NCBI GenBank assembly: GCA_052161625.1
Contig: CP197412.1
Reading direction: 5' to 3' (one strand)
Length of the DNA: 64,000 bases
From: JBKCUI01 sp052161625
GTDB taxonomy: Bacteria; Planctomycetota; Planctomycetia; Pirellulales; Pirellulaceae
The notes under the pieces are model-generated. The model was not told the DNA's origin, ran no database searches, and worked only from the letters and a program-made list of their open reading frames with translations. The translations under genes and the position numbers were made by a program. Below are positions 27,094 through 37,056 of the stretch, piece after piece. Position 1 is the first letter of the stretch, and every line of letters starts with the position of its first letter.

Positions 27094-30060
27094 CTACGAA
27101 TGTTTGCCGCGGACTAGTTGGCGAACGATTTGCCCGCCGTGGGGACCTGCGACTGGTCCAAGTTCGAGGATGGTGTCGGCAGCATCGATCAGTTGCTGGT
27201 TGTGCTCGATCACGACCAACGTGTGCCCTTTCTCGAGCAAGATTTCGAAGCAATCCAGGAGGCGGTCGATATCGACAAAGTGCAATCCGGTCGTTGGTTC
27301 GTCCATCGCGATCAGTTCGCCTCGTTTCGATCGACTGGATTCGGACAGGATCGTTGCCAACTTCAGTCGCATCGATTCTCCTGCCGAAAGCGTGGCAAGG
27401 TTCTGGCCCAAGGGAAGATAGCCGAGTCCGATATCGATCAGCAGCTGCAGCCGGTTTTGGATATCACTTTCTCCGCGAAAGAATTCGGACGCCCCCGAGA
27501 CGCTCATTTGGAGAACGTCGTGAATATTCCGATCTCGGTACGTGACATCGAGCACCTCTGGTTTGAATCTCTTTCCGAGGCAGTCCGGGCATGGGAGAGA
27601 GACATCCGCCATGAATTGCATTTCGACCGTGACGCATCCTAAGCCTTCACAATGCTCACATCGCCCCGATTCGCTATTGAAGGAAAAGTGGCTTGCGCTC
27701 CACTTGCGATTCTTTGCGTCGGGGGTAGAAGCAAACGCGCTGCGGATGGCGTCCATCGCCTTGCAATAGGTTGCGGGAGTTGATCTCGATGAACGGGGAA
27801 TGGGGCTTTGATCGAGCGTCCGAAATCCACCGAGCGATTGCAGGCCCGTGAGTGACTGATATGGCAAGGGGGCTGCGGCTTCTTGGCCGGTTGATTTAGC
27901 GCAAGCAGGCAGGAGGGTATCCAACAGAAGCGAGCTTTTCCCGGAGCCGCTTGGTCCTGTGATAACCGTCAGGCAGCCGATGGGTATTTCGATATCGACA
28001 CCCTTGAGATTGCGCCCTGTTGCACCGGAGAGTTTGATGAATTTTTCGCTCGTACGTTGGCGTAGGCGTCGATGTTGTTCCCCACGTAGATATTTGCCGG
28101 TGACGCTGTCTGATCGCATCAATTCTTTGGGAGTGCCGTCAAATACGACTTCGCCACCCAACTCACCCGCTCCCGGTCCGATTTCAAGGATGCGATCGGC
28201 CAGTTTCATCATCGATGGTTCATGTTCGACCAAGATGACCGTATTTCCCCGGTCACGGATCTTGAGGATCGCTCGCGAGACACGTTCCACATCGGTGGTG
28301 TGCAATCCGACGGTTGGCTCGTCGAAGACGTAGAGCATGTCGACCAACGTCGAGCCAAGGAGTGTCGTTAAGTTAACCCGTTGGCTTTCGCCGCTGCTGA
28401 GAGTGTGGAGAGGTCTGTCCAAGGAGAGATAGCCTAGACCGATTTCTTGAAGGTATTCGAGGCGCGAGAGAACTTGCCGAACCGGTTCGGAAGCGTTGTA
28501 TTGAGCCTGTTCCTCGGCAGCGAGCCAGAAATTGGAAGGGAGATCTGTGGCGGGATGGTGTTCCTGTGCGGTGGGAATCGATCGCGGTTGGGTGGCTTCG
28601 CGGATCACTTCGCGGATCAATTGTGCAAGGCGGTCAATGGAAAGAGAGCACAGATCGGCGAACGAGCAATCGGACAGTCGGTAGGCGAGTGCTTCATGGC
28701 TAAGTCGTTTTCCTTCGCAGGTTTTGCAAGTGGAATAGGTACGCCATCGCGACAAGAAGACTCGGACGTGCATCTTGTACTTTTTCTTTTCCAGCCAGGC
28801 GAAGAATCCTTTCAATCCACCAAAACGATGGGACGGAACACCATCCTCGATGAGGCGCCACTGTGCTTTGGTGAGTTTCGATACCGGCACATCGGTCGGA
28901 ATACCGACATCGGGAGCGAGGGCCAGGAGTTCTTGGTGTTCATGCGAATAGGATGGGGTGTTCCAGGGAGCGATCGCGCCGTCTCGAAGGCTCAGTGTTT
29001 TGTTCGGTACCACCTTATTGGGATCGATTGCGATCGTTTCGCCAAAGCCCTCGCATTCTCGGCAAGCGCCGAGTGGATGATTGAAGTTAAAGAGACTCGG
29101 TTCCGCTGCGGGATACTCGATATTGCATGGAACACATCGAAGCACCGGAGAAAAGGCAAGGCGCATAAACATCTTTCCATCGACAGCTTCCTCGCCCGAT
29201 TCGCTTTCCAAGAAGACGACTCCGATGGAATCATCGTGCAATGCCGCTTGATCCATGCATACGCCGAGGGATTGAAACCAGCGTTCGTCTCGATTTCCAG
29301 TCCAGGATAGACGGTCGACGATCACGGTTGCACGGTGGACATTTTTGAAATGTTCGACCAGCTCTGTTCGATCCGAGGTCCCTAAGTTGACCGTGGAATT
29401 TTGGACAACAAGGCGAACGAATCCACTTGATTGAAGGTCCGCGAGGAGCATGGCCAATTCATCGGTGGATTTCCAAGCGATCTCGAATCCGGCCATTGCC
29501 CGCCCTGGCGCGTGGGTGGTTAATGTGTCGAGGATGGTATTAGGAAAATGGGCTAGAACAGGTTGACCGCACTGAATGCAGTAGAGCGAAGCATGCTTTG
29601 CGAAGACGTTTCTGAGGTATTCCAGAATTTCGCTGGCCGTGCCGACCGTGCTTCGATTGTTTCGGGAACGTGAGTCGCGGGTTACAGCAATGGATGGGGG
29701 GAGCGGCTCGAGAATATCGAAGCTTGGTTTGTCCAGTCGTTGCAGAAATTGGCGGGTGTAGGCTGAGAAACTTTCGATGTAGCGGCGTTGGCCTTCCGCA
29801 TAAAGTGTGTCGAATGCCAAGCTGGATTTGCCGCTACCGCTGACCCCACAAAGCACGGTCAATTGCCGGATTGGGAAGTCGATATTCAGCGATTTTAGAT
29901 TGTGTTGGCAAGCTCCTCGCAGCTGGATGGCAGGTCCTATCGAGCTCATTTGCAGGATGCGAGCCGCAGGTTGGGGCGTCTCAGGAATCCCCGACCCGGG
30001 GGTGGCCTCCGGTGCAACGGGCTGAGAAGAGGATTTCGAGGACCGCGATTTCTTTGCCAT
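27094..30060 (-). CDS. UvrA-family ATPase (paralogue)
   Basis: 988 residues from ATG 30060; an in-frame extension to 30189 lacks homology. The first 35 residues are Ser/Pro-rich and atypical. The first ABC half has Walker A GVSGSGKSS (residues about 72-80), QRRYIESFSAYTRQFLQRL, zinc-binding CIQCG and CRECEGFGE, and the signature TLSSGESQRVNLTTLLGS. The second half has Walker A TGPSGSGKSS, CEHCEGLG/CPDCLGKRF, the signature TLSAGESMRLKLATILSE and the Walker B/switch MDEPTTGLHFVDI. Canonical UvrA has LSGGE in both halves; here they are SSGE and SAGE. That and the altered N-terminus suggest a UvrA paralogue, not the main repair UvrA. Cytoplasmic, DNA-damage binding expected. Confidence 0.85.
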   Translation of the reverse strand: MAKKSRSSKSSSQPVAPEATPGSGIPETPQPAARILQMSSIGPAIQLRGACQHNLKSLNIDFPIRQLTVLCGVSGSGKSSLAFDTLYAEGQRRYIESFSAYTRQFLQRLDKPSFDILEPLPPSIAVTRDSRSRNNRSTVGTASEILEYLRNVFAKHASLYCIQCGQPVLAHFPNTILDTLTTHAPGRAMAGFEIAWKSTDELAMLLADLQSSGFVRLVVQNSTVNLGTSDRTELVEHFKNVHRATVIVDRLSWTGNRDERWFQSLGVCMDQAALHDDSIGVVFLESESGEEAVDGKMFMRLAFSPVLRCVPCNIEYPAAEPSLFNFNHPLGACRECEGFGETIAIDPNKVVPNKTLSLRDGAIAPWNTPSYSHEHQELLALAPDVGIPTDVPVSKLTKAQWRLIEDGVPSHRFGGLKGFFAWLEKKKYKMHVRVFLSRWRTYSTCKTCEGKRLSHEALAYRLSDCSFADLCSLSIDRLAQLIREVIREATQPRSIPTAQEHHPATDLPSNFWLAAEEQAQYNASEPVRQVLSRLEYLQEIGLGYLSLDRPLHTLSSGESQRVNLTTLLGSTLVDMLYVFDEPTVGLHTTDVERVSRAILKIRDRGNTVILVEHEPSMMKLADRILEIGPGAGELGGEVVFDGTPKELMRSDSVTGKYLRGEQHRRLRQRTSEKFIKLSGATGRNLKGVDIEIPIGCLTVITGPSGSGKSSLLLDTLLPACAKSTGQEAAAPLPYQSLTGLQSLGGFRTLDQSPIPRSSRSTPATYCKAMDAIRSAFASTPDAKNRKWSASHFSFNSESGRCEHCEGLGCVTVEMQFMADVSLPCPDCLGKRFKPEVLDVTYRDRNIHDVLQMSVSGASEFFRGESDIQNRLQLLIDIGLGYLPLGQNLATLSAGESMRLKLATILSESSRSKRGELIAMDEPTTGLHFVDIDRLLDCFEILLEKGHTLVVIEHNQQLIDAADTILELGPVAGPHGGQIVRQLVRGKHS

Positions 30061-30300
30061 AGTGTTAGAGCTTAGGCGCGGTGTTTGGAAATGACTAGTG
30101 CAACGTTGAGGGCACCTTCGGCAACCGCTATACTTCGCAGACCGCGGTTGGACCGCGCGCCAACTCGGGATGAAACCGCTTGAATCCACCTAGTTTGAGA
30201 ATCAGCGGCCAAGATCCGACGAACCAGTTCGAATACGCGAGCATCGCGCGTTGGCGACAGGAATCAGACGAAACTGGCCAAGCATAAATAGGATGCCGTA

Positions 30301-30876
30301 ATGAGCTCTCCGGAAGAAACCTCCCCTGCACAGAGATTTGCAAAGGCAGCCCCCGCTTATGACCCGAGCAAGGACATTGAGGAGAAGTTATGGTCAGGCG
30401 GTTACTCCCCTCGCGCCATGATCGGATCATGGATTGGTTGTCTGATTGCTTCGGCGATCTTGATTGCAGCGGCCATCTTTCTGCCGAGCGTCATGGAACA
30501 AGTCGATCGCCGAATCCTTTGGGGAGTCGCTTTAGTAAGCATCGTAGCGTTGTGGAGCTTTGCGGCTCTGACTTATCTTTACAGACGATTCAGTGTTCGA
30601 TACGAATTGACGAGCCAGCGATTGATTCACAAGCACGGTCTGTTGGTGCGCACTACGGATCGGATTGAACTGATCGATATCGACGATGTTGCCTACACCC
30701 AAGGAATCGTGGAGAGAATGCTTAATGTGGGTGCGATCAAGATTCTCAGTACAGACCTGTCGCACGCATCTTTGCGGATGATCGGAATTGAGGATGTCAG
30801 TCGCGTCGCTGGCTTGATCGACGACGCACGTCGAAAGGAACGAAGGAAGCGAGCACTTCACATCGAGACGACTTAA
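30301..30876 (+). CDS. Bacterial PH (bPH2/YdbS-type) membrane protein
   Basis: 191 residues. Two membrane helices at about 42-63 and 70-95 precede a bPH2 domain: FSVRYELTSQRLIHKHGLLV, RTTDRIELIDIDDVAYTQGI, VERMLNVGAIKILSTDLSH, which is the common YdbS/YdbT pattern of tandem beta strands. Function of the family is poorly known. It is the first of a rightward set; the next gene begins 26 bases later, which suggests co-transcription with the DUF3754 gene and perhaps the Dab genes. Confidence 0.85.
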   Translation: MSSPEETSPAQRFAKAAPAYDPSKDIEEKLWSGGYSPRAMIGSWIGCLIASAILIAAAIFLPSVMEQVDRRILWGVALVSIVALWSFAALTYLYRRFSVRYELTSQRLIHKHGLLVRTTDRIELIDIDDVAYTQGIVERMLNVGAIKILSTDLSHASLRMIGIEDVSRVAGLIDDARRKERRKRALHIETT

Positions 30877-30902
30877 AAACTCCGTCCTTCGATGAAAGCT
30901 GA

Positions 30903-32198
30903 ATGATGCCGAGAACTTGGTTGCCGACGCGATGGATGCCCAAGCGGTGGAGGTCGGTTAAGTTCAAATTGCCACTCGAGCATTGGGGGCGCGAACATTA
31001 TCTCCCATTTACACCCAATGCGCTCGTCGAGTCACTGCTGAGGGACTTACCGCTCGCCGAGTCCCAGCAAGCTCGATTTCGCGTGTTGGTCGATCAGATC
31101 AAGCGGAATATCAGCCTCGCATACCACACCCATCACGAGGTCTTGTCCGACCTGTATCAACGCTACGATCCTGATCGAGACTTTTCCGATAGGGTGTTGC
31201 GAGGTGACGGAGCGGGACTCGACGGCGAAGTGTCGGATATCCCTTGGAAATATGGATCGTGTGGGGGGCTTACCGACAGGGAGGCTTCTCGCGAATTGTT
31301 TGCCGAAATAGCCGCTTCACTGGGGCATGCCAATTACAGGCGACTGTCGCCGCGCGAGATTCAAAATGCCATCGGGGTAGCCAGCCATTGGGGAGTCCGG
31401 CTTCACATCCGATTCTCCTCTTTTCGCAAACTGGAGGTTTACGGGCGGGGGGATATTGTCACCAGGCGATCGTTTAGGAGTTGGAGGCATTTCTTCCGAA
31501 ATGTAGACCGAGACGTACCCATCTACCAGCGATTGGTCGTCGTCTTTCGGCCGAGGGAGTTGCAGACGTTCCCTGAGCCGCTCGACCCGAATCGCGTTCA
31601 CATTCGAATGTTTAAGAACGTTCCCAAAGCGGATATCGACATGATGCTCCCGGGAACTCAAATACGATTGAGTTGGATTGACACGGGCAAGATTGGTATC
31701 CCGACACTATGGGGGATCGCCATGATGACCAGCAAGCTCGCGAAGAGTCTATGGATCATCGCCCTATTCAGCACGCTGAAGCTCCTGTCTTCCTTTTTCT
31801 TGGTCGTTGCCGTTTTGGTGGCGACCTTGTTCTACGGGATCAAGTCGATTTTTTCCTATACGACGACCAAGCGACGTTATCAGTTGAATATCACCAGGAG
31901 TCTTTATTACCAAAACTTAGATAACAATCTTGGTGCGTTGCTCCGGATAGAGGAAGAAGCGGAGCAGCAAGAGATTTGCGAAGCCATCCTTGGCTGCTTC
32001 GTTCTGTTTCAGAGTTCTCAGCCCATGACGCTTGAGGAAATCGATCGGGAGGCGGAAGCGACTTTAATGCGTCTGACGGGTGTCGACATCGATTTCGATG
32101 TGCGGGATAGCATGCGAGATTTGGCGAAATGCGGTGTTGTCGAGATTCAGGAGAGCGGCTGGAAGCTTGTCGCCCCTGCGGGTGAGAGCAGTTCCTAG
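30903..32198 (+). CDS. DUF3754 (TMEM143-like) membrane protein
   Basis: 431 residues. The N-terminal half is soluble and charged, with the DUF3754 signatures IYQRLVVVFRPRE and VHIRMFKNVPKADIDMMLPG followed by TQIRLSWIDTGKIGIPTLWG. Two membrane helices follow (about 272-291 and 293-311, LLSSFFLVVAVLVATLFYGI). The C-terminal 90 residues are soluble and look like a winged-helix-type fold (EICEAILGCFVLFQSSQPMT, CGVVEIQESGWKLV). The family includes the eukaryotic mitochondrial protein TMEM143, whose function is unknown. It is located between the bPH2 gene and dabA, with 119 bases before dabA. Confidence 0.8.
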   Translation: MMPRTWLPTRWMPKRWRSVKFKLPLEHWGREHYLPFTPNALVESLLRDLPLAESQQARFRVLVDQIKRNISLAYHTHHEVLSDLYQRYDPDRDFSDRVLRGDGAGLDGEVSDIPWKYGSCGGLTDREASRELFAEIAASLGHANYRRLSPREIQNAIGVASHWGVRLHIRFSSFRKLEVYGRGDIVTRRSFRSWRHFFRNVDRDVPIYQRLVVVFRPRELQTFPEPLDPNRVHIRMFKNVPKADIDMMLPGTQIRLSWIDTGKIGIPTLWGIAMMTSKLAKSLWIIALFSTLKLLSSFFLVVAVLVATLFYGIKSIFSYTTTKRRYQLNITRSLYYQNLDNNLGALLRIEEEAEQQEICEAILGCFVLFQSSQPMTLEEIDREAEATLMRLTGVDIDFDVRDSMRDLAKCGVVEIQESGWKLVAPAGESSS

Positions 32199-32317
32199 CC
32201 ATTGTTGAACGGTTCGCTGTTTTTCAAAAGAAATCAGCCGTGACTTTTTGTCGGACCGCTCACGAGGTTGGCATTGCAAAGCTAGAATAGGCGGATCGCT
32301 CGTTCGTCTTTTTCTTT

Positions 32318-35300
32318 GTGGGTTTCATTTTGTCGGATGTCTTGGGTTGGGAGCGGATAGCGAGCGCGTTGGAGCATGGACTTCATGTGCTTCCAGCACA
32401 GGGCCCGATCGCGGTATTCGTGCACCACAACACGCTTCATGCGTTCGAGCATTTACCTTTCGATGAAGCGGTGGTGGCGGGCGTTAAGAAGTACGGTGCG
32501 CATCCGTATTGGCCTGAAAGCCGTTACCGCAACAAAGTAGAGTGGGGGCGGATTTCGGTATCGGATCTTGAGAAGGAGCTTCTGAACGATTTGGGCGATG
32601 CGGCACACGAGACCGTGGCACCCGATACGACCCGTTTACAGCTTCGGCTTGCAATGATGGCCAGGCGGCTCCGGTTGGGACCGGATGAAGAGATTCGATG
32701 GTCATTGGCGGAAACAGATGCCATGGCCAAGTTTTTGCCGGACATCAGTGCTGCTGCCGCGAACCAGATGGTGCACGAGGTGCGGCATTGGATGCTCCGG
32801 GAGTACAGCTCTACGGAAAACGTATCGAACGAAAGTCTCGCGCTCCTTCTTTTGGATCTATCGGAAGAATTCGATTTCGACCGACGCGCTTCTTGGGCCG
32901 ATGAGACTTGGACGACTTTCACTCTTCGGCTTCTTTATTCGGTGTGTCGCAAAGGGGCGTCCCAGTGGTCAAGTCGAAACGAGGATGGAGCGATTTGCAC
33001 ACGCCATCGCGACTTGCTGCTCGACATCCTTCACGTCGATTGCGATGAGCCTGTGCACGACTTTTTGATTCGTTTCCTCTCCAACGCTCTCGATCAAGGA
33101 ATCGCGCAGTGGCAGGGGTGTTTTGGGCACCGAGGATTGTTTGGATTGTTTCTAGATCTGTACGGTTCCTCTTCCGATTTTGTTTTGGAACGGCTCGCTT
33201 CCCTTCGAGACACCGTCCACCGCGAAGGGCACCGAGATTGTACCGCTCGCGAGTCGATTGCCATTTCCTTGAAAGCGCTCGGGGTAGAGGATGAAACGTT
33301 AGATGCGTTCATCGAGAGCACACTCTTGGCCTTGCCCGGATGGACAAGCATGGTGTGGCAGCTGGAATCCAATGCTGAATGGACTCCCCGACCGCTACCG
33401 GCAGGATCGTTGGAAGAATTGCTTGCTATTCGATTGCTGCTGGACCGCTCTTCGATTGCGTATGCCATCCGACATCATGCACCAGGATCGTGGAGGGAAT
33501 CGCTTGGTTCTGACATTTCTTTGCATGCTCTCTGGGGGATGTCTTCGAAGCATCCGCGTCATGATCGACCGAGTTCCACGCAGCAGCAGCGGGCGTTTCT
33601 CTTGTTTCAGATAGCGCAGCGGTTGGGTTGGAATGCTTTGGAGTTGGTGGAGTTGTCCGGTTTGAAGTGGAAGAAAGTGGTGGATGAGGTTTTGGAGTTC
33701 GGCTCGTTGAACCGAAGGCGAGTCTATCATGCGGCCTTTGAGCGACATTATCGGGAGGAACTGCTCGATGCGATCTCGGAGATCGCCAAGTTCAATGAGA
33801 AGGAGCCACCGCGAAGTCACTATTCCTTCCAAGTGATTACTTGTATTGATGATCGCGAAGAGTCGCTTCGAAGGCATTTGGAAGAGTTGGACGCAGGAAT
33901 TGAAACCTTTGGTGCGGCGGGATTCTTTGGGGTCCCGATGTACTTTCGTTCTGTCACCGATGCGCACTACATCCCACTTTGTCCGGTCGTGATCAAACCG
34001 AAGCACTTTGTTGATGAAGTCGCCCAGGTCACGCATCAGGAGATGCAGCGCCGTCAAACCGAGGCAAGAAGGGTGCTTGGTAAGGCTTCCCATCAGATTC
34101 ATCTGGGAAGTCGATCGCTTCTTGCAGGAACGTTGACATCCTTTGCGGGGTCGATTGCCAGTATTCCAATGGTCGCCCGCGTGCTGGCCCCTCGCTTTAC
34201 CGCGAAAGCCAAGGCATTGCTGGGGGAGGTGGTCAAAGGGCGGAAAGCGACGACTCTTTGCTTAGAGCGTCTACCGGCGGAAGGGGAGCGAGACAAACCT
34301 TTAGCGATCCATCATGGATTCACCGAAATCGAGATGGCGGACATCGTCGAACGGTTGCTGGGAGATATTGGCCTCCGGACATTTTCGCCAATGGTGGTTG
34401 TTCTAGGGCATGGTTCGTCGTCCTTGAACAATCCGCACGAGTCGGCTTACAACTGTGGAGCATGCGGTGGAGGACGTGGCGGTCCGAATGCAAGAGCTTT
34501 GGCGCAGATGGCGAACGAGCCTCGCGTACGCCGTATTTTGCGAGCCAGAGGAGTTTCGATTCCAGACGAAACTTGGTTCCTAGGAGGGTACCACAATACG
34601 TGCAATGACCATGTGGAATTCTCGGATCTCGACCGCGTACCACCGACGCATCAGCGACTCCTTTGGGAAATACAAGAGAAACTTCAGCAAGCTCGAGAAC
34701 GCAATGCTTGGGAGCGCTGCCGACGATTTACGAGTGTGAAGGCTGACATCAGCCCTCCGGATGCCTTGCGATATGTCGAAGAGCGCTCGGAGGATTTGGC
34801 GCAAGCACGACCTGAGTACAATCATGCGACGAATGCGGCGTGTGTCGTGGGCAGACGGTCCCGAACGCGTGGGCTCTTCATGGATCGGAGAAGTTTCTTG
34901 ACGTCCTACGATCCGATGTTGGACAACAGCCAGCACGACGTCCTTCATCGTTTGCTCAGCGCGGTGATTCCGGTCTGCGCCGGTATTAGCTTGGAGTATC
35001 TCTTCTCGACCATCGATAATTCTGTGTATGGATGTGGTTCCAAACTCCCGCATAATATTGCGGGCCTGATTGGAGTCATGGAGGGGGCTGCCAGCGATCT
35101 GCGGTGCGGATTGAGTCAGCAGATGGTCGAAATCCATGAGCCGATGCGTATTGTGTTTGTGATCGAGGCAACCGAAGCGGCCTTTCGATCGGTCATGCAT
35201 CGAAACGAAACGATTGCGAGACTGGTGACGAACCAGTGGATTCAAGTCGCCTTGTTATCGCCGACGAGTTCCGATTTGCAATATTATCAACGAGGTCGCT

Positions 35301-35461
35301 TTGAAACGTATCAACCCACAGGGCGCCCGCTTCCAACCGCGAGTAGCTCGGGGAGTTGGTTCCACGGGTGGCGAGGTAATCTCGGTTTCTCACGCGTGGA
35401 GCGTCCCATTTCCATCGTACCGACGGTCGGCAACGGATCGGGAACGGGGGGGATGGAATGA
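32318..35461 (+). CDS. dabA: DabA-type inorganic carbon uptake protein (DUF2309/UPF0753)
   Basis: 1047 residues from GTG 32318 (an alternative TTG is at 32330). The N-terminus has LPAQGPIAVFVHHNTLHAFE, a hallmark of DUF2309. The beta-carbonic-anhydrase-like zinc site is complete: Cys509 and Asp511 in ITCIDDREESLRRHLEE, His698 in VLGHGSSSLNNPHESAYNCG and Cys713 in NCGACGG. The spacing of Cys-x-Asp and the 15-residue His-to-Cys gap match those of characterised DabA. It is peripheral on the cytoplasmic face and converts CO2 to bicarbonate using energy from its membrane partner. The next gene overlaps the stop by four bases (ATGA) and encodes a proton-channel-type subunit, as in known dab operons. 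The extra length at the N-terminus fits the longer DUF2309 group. Confidence 0.93.
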   Translation: MGFILSDVLGWERIASALEHGLHVLPAQGPIAVFVHHNTLHAFEHLPFDEAVVAGVKKYGAHPYWPESRYRNKVEWGRISVSDLEKELLNDLGDAAHETVAPDTTRLQLRLAMMARRLRLGPDEEIRWSLAETDAMAKFLPDISAAAANQMVHEVRHWMLREYSSTENVSNESLALLLLDLSEEFDFDRRASWADETWTTFTLRLLYSVCRKGASQWSSRNEDGAICTRHRDLLLDILHVDCDEPVHDFLIRFLSNALDQGIAQWQGCFGHRGLFGLFLDLYGSSSDFVLERLASLRDTVHREGHRDCTARESIAISLKALGVEDETLDAFIESTLLALPGWTSMVWQLESNAEWTPRPLPAGSLEELLAIRLLLDRSSIAYAIRHHAPGSWRESLGSDISLHALWGMSSKHPRHDRPSSTQQQRAFLLFQIAQRLGWNALELVELSGLKWKKVVDEVLEFGSLNRRRVYHAAFERHYREELLDAISEIAKFNEKEPPRSHYSFQVITCIDDREESLRRHLEELDAGIETFGAAGFFGVPMYFRSVTDAHYIPLCPVVIKPKHFVDEVAQVTHQEMQRRQTEARRVLGKASHQIHLGSRSLLAGTLTSFAGSIASIPMVARVLAPRFTAKAKALLGEVVKGRKATTLCLERLPAEGERDKPLAIHHGFTEIEMADIVERLLGDIGLRTFSPMVVVLGHGSSSLNNPHESAYNCGACGGGRGGPNARALAQMANEPRVRRILRARGVSIPDETWFLGGYHNTCNDHVEFSDLDRVPPTHQRLLWEIQEKLQQARERNAWERCRRFTSVKADISPPDALRYVEERSEDLAQARPEYNHATNAACVVGRRSRTRGLFMDRRSFLTSYDPMLDNSQHDVLHRLLSAVIPVCAGISLEYLFSTIDNSVYGCGSKLPHNIAGLIGVMEGAASDLRCGLSQQMVEIHEPMRIVFVIEATEAAFRSVMHRNETIARLVTNQWIQVALLSPTSSDLQYYQRGRFETYQPTGRPLPTASSSGSWFHGWRGNLGFSRVERPISIVPTVGNGSGTGGME

Positions 35462-36798
35462 TGACTTGGTTAAATCTTTTTGGTGTATTGGTCGTCTTAT
35501 GCCCGTTGGCGACGTTGAGCATTGTAGGGCTCACGGAGTTGTTTCAACGTCCGATGTCGGAACGCCAAATCACTCTTCTCACCAAGACCAATTTAGTGAC
35601 TGGGTTGATCGCATCCTTAGCGATTTTGGGTTACATGTTGTTCACTGGGAACAGGCAGCTCATTGTCGACTGTGGGAACTTTGTGGTACTCGATGAAGAG
35701 CATTTTCACTTTCACATCCAATTTCTGTTTGACCGACTGAGCATACCGATGGTGATTCTGTCGTATGTTTTGGTCGGAGTGATCGGTGCGTTTGCGTCGA
35801 AGTACTTGCATAACGACGCGGGGTTCCATCGGTTTTTTGTCGTTTTCGCGATGTTTCTCGTGGGGTTGTTGTTGGCCTTTCTCGCTGGAACCATCGAGAC
35901 CTTATTTTTGGGTTGGGAGTTGGTTGGACTTTCGTCTGCTTTGTTAGTCGCTTACTTCCATGATCGCGCGGGACCGGTTCGCAATGGATTGTGGGTTTGG
36001 ACAATTTATCGTTTTGCCGATGCCGCGTTTCTCATGGCGGCAGTCGCCATGCATCATATGATTCGCGAGGGTGACTTTGCCGGACTGATGGGAGCGGCAC
36101 CTTGGCCGGATGGAGCGTCGGCGTTGAGCGGGTGGGACGCCCTGTTGGTAGGAAGCCTCCTGTTGGTCGCGGCTGCGGGCAAATCTGGGTTGGTACCCTT
36201 TTCAGGTTGGTTGCCGCGTGCGATGGAGGGCCCGACTCCTTCGAGCGCTGTGTTCTATGGCGCGTTGTCGATTCATCTCGGAGCATTCCTGTTACTCCGA
36301 ATGGGACCGATCTTAGACGACTCTCCGCTGCTTCGAGCGATGGTGATTGTACTTGGAGGATCGACTGCGCTTCTGGCGGCGCTCGTTTCACGCGTTCAAA
36401 GCGATGTGAAATCGGCGTTGGCCTACGCCTCGGTGTGCCAGGTAGGAATTATCGTCGTGGAGATAGGACTGGGGCTTTGGTATTTGGCGTTAGCCCATAT
36501 GATCGGGCATGCGTTCCTGCGGTCACTGCAGCTACTCCGGGCTCCCAACCTTTTGCGAGACTACAAATCGATGGAAAATGCCATCGGAGGGCGATTGGCC
36601 CACGGTTCTTTCGGGATTGTTCAAAGGTTACCACTGCGTTGGCAGCAGTTCTGTTTTCGCTTTGCCCTCGAACGTGGATACACGGACCATCTATTGCGGC
36701 GATTGGTTGTGGAGCCCTTTATCGCCCTCTTTCGACAACTGGATCGATTGGAATCGAGTTGGGCGCGATTTCTATCCAACGATCGAGAGAAGCGGTAA
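35458..36798 (+). CDS. dabB: DabB-type proton-conducting membrane subunit (NuoL-like)
   Basis: 446 residues, starting in an ATGA overlap with dabA. It is very hydrophobic, with about 12 helices and the proton-translocating signature GWELVGLSSALLVAYFHDRA (residues about 150-170) and AAAGKSGLVPFSGWLPRAME (about 238-257), which includes the conserved Lys. EGPTPSSAVFYGALSIHLGA also matches the NuoL/MrpA family. It is shorter than NuoL (about 600) because the C-terminal lateral helix is absent, as in DabB. It forms the membrane part that couples ion gradient to DabA. The next membrane gene begins six bases after its stop. Confidence 0.88.
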   Translation: MMTWLNLFGVLVVLCPLATLSIVGLTELFQRPMSERQITLLTKTNLVTGLIASLAILGYMLFTGNRQLIVDCGNFVVLDEEHFHFHIQFLFDRLSIPMVILSYVLVGVIGAFASKYLHNDAGFHRFFVVFAMFLVGLLLAFLAGTIETLFLGWELVGLSSALLVAYFHDRAGPVRNGLWVWTIYRFADAAFLMAAVAMHHMIREGDFAGLMGAAPWPDGASALSGWDALLVGSLLLVAAAGKSGLVPFSGWLPRAMEGPTPSSAVFYGALSIHLGAFLLLRMGPILDDSPLLRAMVIVLGGSTALLAALVSRVQSDVKSALAYASVCQVGIIVVEIGLGLWYLALAHMIGHAFLRSLQLLRAPNLLRDYKSMENAIGGRLAHGSFGIVQRLPLRWQQFCFRFALERGYTDHLLRRLVVEPFIALFRQLDRLESSWARFLSNDREKR

Positions 36799-36804
36799 GC
36801 GTTC

Positions 36805-37056
36805 ATGATCGGTTTGCATTTCCCTTTTTTGGAAACGACGTTGCTCGTCCCGTTGGTGGGATGTTTGTTCTTACTGGGCAAGCAGACGAGGGAGGCTATC
36901 CGAAAAAAGTCGTTGTGGATCGCGTGTTTTACGTTGGTCTGTTCCATCGCGACTTGGTTGGACTTTGCTACGCTCCATGCGTTTGAGGCGCATGATGATT
37001 GGAGTTTGGTTCAATGGGTTCTTGGAAAAGAGATCCTCATCGTCGATGAGTTTTAG
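36805..37056 (+). CDS. Second NuoM-like subunit, N-terminal part (before frame change)
   Basis: 83 residues beginning MIGLHFPFLETTLLVPLVGC, with two membrane helices, and ending QWVLGKEILIVDEF at TAG 37054-37056. The region from about residue 70 (LGKEILIVDE) continues naturally into the protein encoded in the +1 frame from 37046 (SAPLLPLTALIFLFTLTATV), since NuoM-like proteins have a VDE-x-SAPLLPL segment here. So this is the first part of one membrane protein split by a single-base frame change at TTTT (37051-37054). Either it is a real frameshift mutation, a sequencing error, or programmed +1 slippage on TTT TAG. Confidence 0.7.
   Translation: MIGLHFPFLETTLLVPLVGCLFLLGKQTREAIRKKSLWIACFTLVCSIATWLDFATLHAFEAHDDWSLVQWVLGKEILIVDEF

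Noticed and set aside
36102..36986. A 294-codon plus-strand frame within the NuoL-like genes.
   Set aside because: Overlaps the membrane genes in a different frame and has a random-looking Arg/Ser/Gly composition.
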